Source: Candidatus Schekmanbacteria bacterium (GTDB taxonomy: Bacteria > Schekmanbacteria > GWA2-38-11 > J061). Taken from it: DNA of 6,816 bases. Below the pieces are notes generated by a model that was not told the origin of the DNA, did not search any database, and saw only the letters and a program-made list of their open reading frames with translations. Location of the stretch: positions 1 to 6,816 of the forward strand of contig RFHX01000333.1 in the NCBI GenBank assembly GCA_003695725.1, read 5' to 3'. The position numbers and the translations under genes were made by a program. Every line of letters starts with the position of its first letter. Position 1 is the first letter of the stretch. Of this stretch, positions 6,546 to 6,816 are shown piece after piece.

Positions 6546-6574
6546 CTTTTACAGCAGAGAAGAAGTGGTGTCAA
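6546..6574 (-). promoter_or_regulatory. Sigma-70-type promoter for the riboswitch-btuFCD transcript
   Basis: On the minus strand a perfect TTGACA (-35) at 6574-6569 is followed after 17 nt by TAAAAG (-10, 4 of 6 matches) at 6551-6546. The expected transcription start near 6539 is a few bases before the P1 stem, so the aptamer forms the very 5' end of an approximately 227-nt leader. Position and spacing make the call convincing although the -10 box is imperfect. Confidence 0.72.
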
Positions 6575-6622
6575 GGGAATGCAACAATTACTAAACAATA
6601 GCTCCAGTACGATTTTAACTTT

Positions 6623-6652
6623 TTGGCAAAGAAGAAGATTTAGTAATAGAAT
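6623..6652 (+). promoter_or_regulatory. Promoter for the DUF3147-like gene
   Basis: TTGGCA (-35, 5 of 6 matches) at 6623-6628 and TAGAAT (-10, 5 of 6 matches) at 6647-6652 are separated by 18 nt. The predicted start near 6659 leaves a leader of about 17 nt that includes the SD. It is divergent from, and does not overlap, the btu promoter. Confidence 0.6.
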
Positions 6653-6675
6653 GAACTATTAATGGAGGGAAAAAA

Positions 6676-6816
6676 TTGCAATTATTTATCAAGACAGCAG
6701 TTAGCGTTTTCATAATTCTTGCCGCTACTTGGATTGGAAGGAAATTCCCTTCCCTTTCAGGCCTTATAGCGGTGATGCCTTTAACAGGCGCGCTTGTTTT
6801 GATATGGATATATCTC
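6676..6816 (+). CDS. DUF3147-like small membrane protein (5' part only)
   Basis: The open frame starts with TTG at 6676 and runs 47 codons to the window edge, so the C-terminal part is missing. GGAGG at 6664-6668 lies 7 nt upstream, which supports this start; there is no ATG nearby in frame until residue 34. The visible protein has a first hydrophobic helix (about 3-18), a short polar link WIGRKFPSLSG (19-29), and a second helix beginning LIAVMPLTGALVLIWIYL (30-47). This helix, short link, G-L-I-A-x-x-P-L helix pattern resembles DUF3147/GlpM-like membrane proteins of about 110-120 residues, whose function is unknown. It is transcribed divergently from btuFCD and is not under the riboswitch. 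Confidence 0.68.
   Translation, partial: MQLFIKTAVSVFIILAATWIGRKFPSLSGLIAVMPLTGALVLIWIYL

Noticed and set aside
6233-6598. 121-codon open frame on the minus strand across the leader region
   Set aside because: It covers the cobalamin riboswitch and the btuF start; the conserved RNA elements explain the sequence and the frame has no SD or protein-like pattern.
1-6816. Search for defence systems, transposons, CRISPR arrays, tRNAs or phage genes
   Set aside because: All gene-sized frames are explained by metabolism, transport or small membrane proteins; no direct-repeat array, terminal inverted repeats or transposase motif was seen.

Overview
This window comes from a low-GC bacterial chromosome and holds eight protein genes, one of them cut by the right edge, plus one complete cobalamin riboswitch. 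Start codons include ATG, GTG and probably TTG, most behind good Shine-Dalgarno (SD) sequences. The substrate-binding protein BtuF has an ordinary cleavable signal peptide and no lipobox. That fits a diderm (Gram-negative type) cell better than a monoderm one, but I cannot name a genus. No mobile element, CRISPR array, tRNA, rRNA or long repeat is visible.

Left part (38-3606, plus strand). Five genes lie close together in one direction and probably form one operon whose promoter lies to the left of the window. They are an UMF1/Atg22-type MFS transporter, an unrecognised 160-residue membrane protein, a small dimeric alpha/beta-barrel protein resembling the HapK/EthD group, shikimate dehydrogenase (aroE) and shikimate kinase (aroK). 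AroE and AroK catalyse consecutive steps of the shikimate pathway (3-dehydroshikimate to shikimate to shikimate 3-phosphate). The first three genes have no clear link to that pathway.

Middle and right part (6312 down to 3620, minus strand). A tightly packed btuF-btuC-btuD operon encodes a cobalamin ABC importer: periplasmic binding protein, membrane permease and ATPase. btuF and btuC overlap by 4 nt, and btuC and btuD are 3 nt apart. The two operons converge and leave only 13 bp between the aroK and btuD stop codons.

Control region (6313-6675). The btu leader, read on the minus strand, starts at a good sigma-70-type promoter and runs directly into a cobalamin aptamer. A hairpin that can mask the btuF SD follows. 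Four bases of its loop complement the L5 region of the aptamer, as expected for the L5-L13 kissing interaction. The predicted logic is that B12 binding closes the btuF ribosome site and lowers B12 uptake. A separate plus-strand promoter in the same region drives a DUF3147-like membrane protein that leaves the window at its right edge.

I found no undescribed system. The points most worth a second look are the riboswitch expression platform, a lysine in place of the Q-loop glutamine in BtuD, and the uncharacterised genes upstream of aroE.
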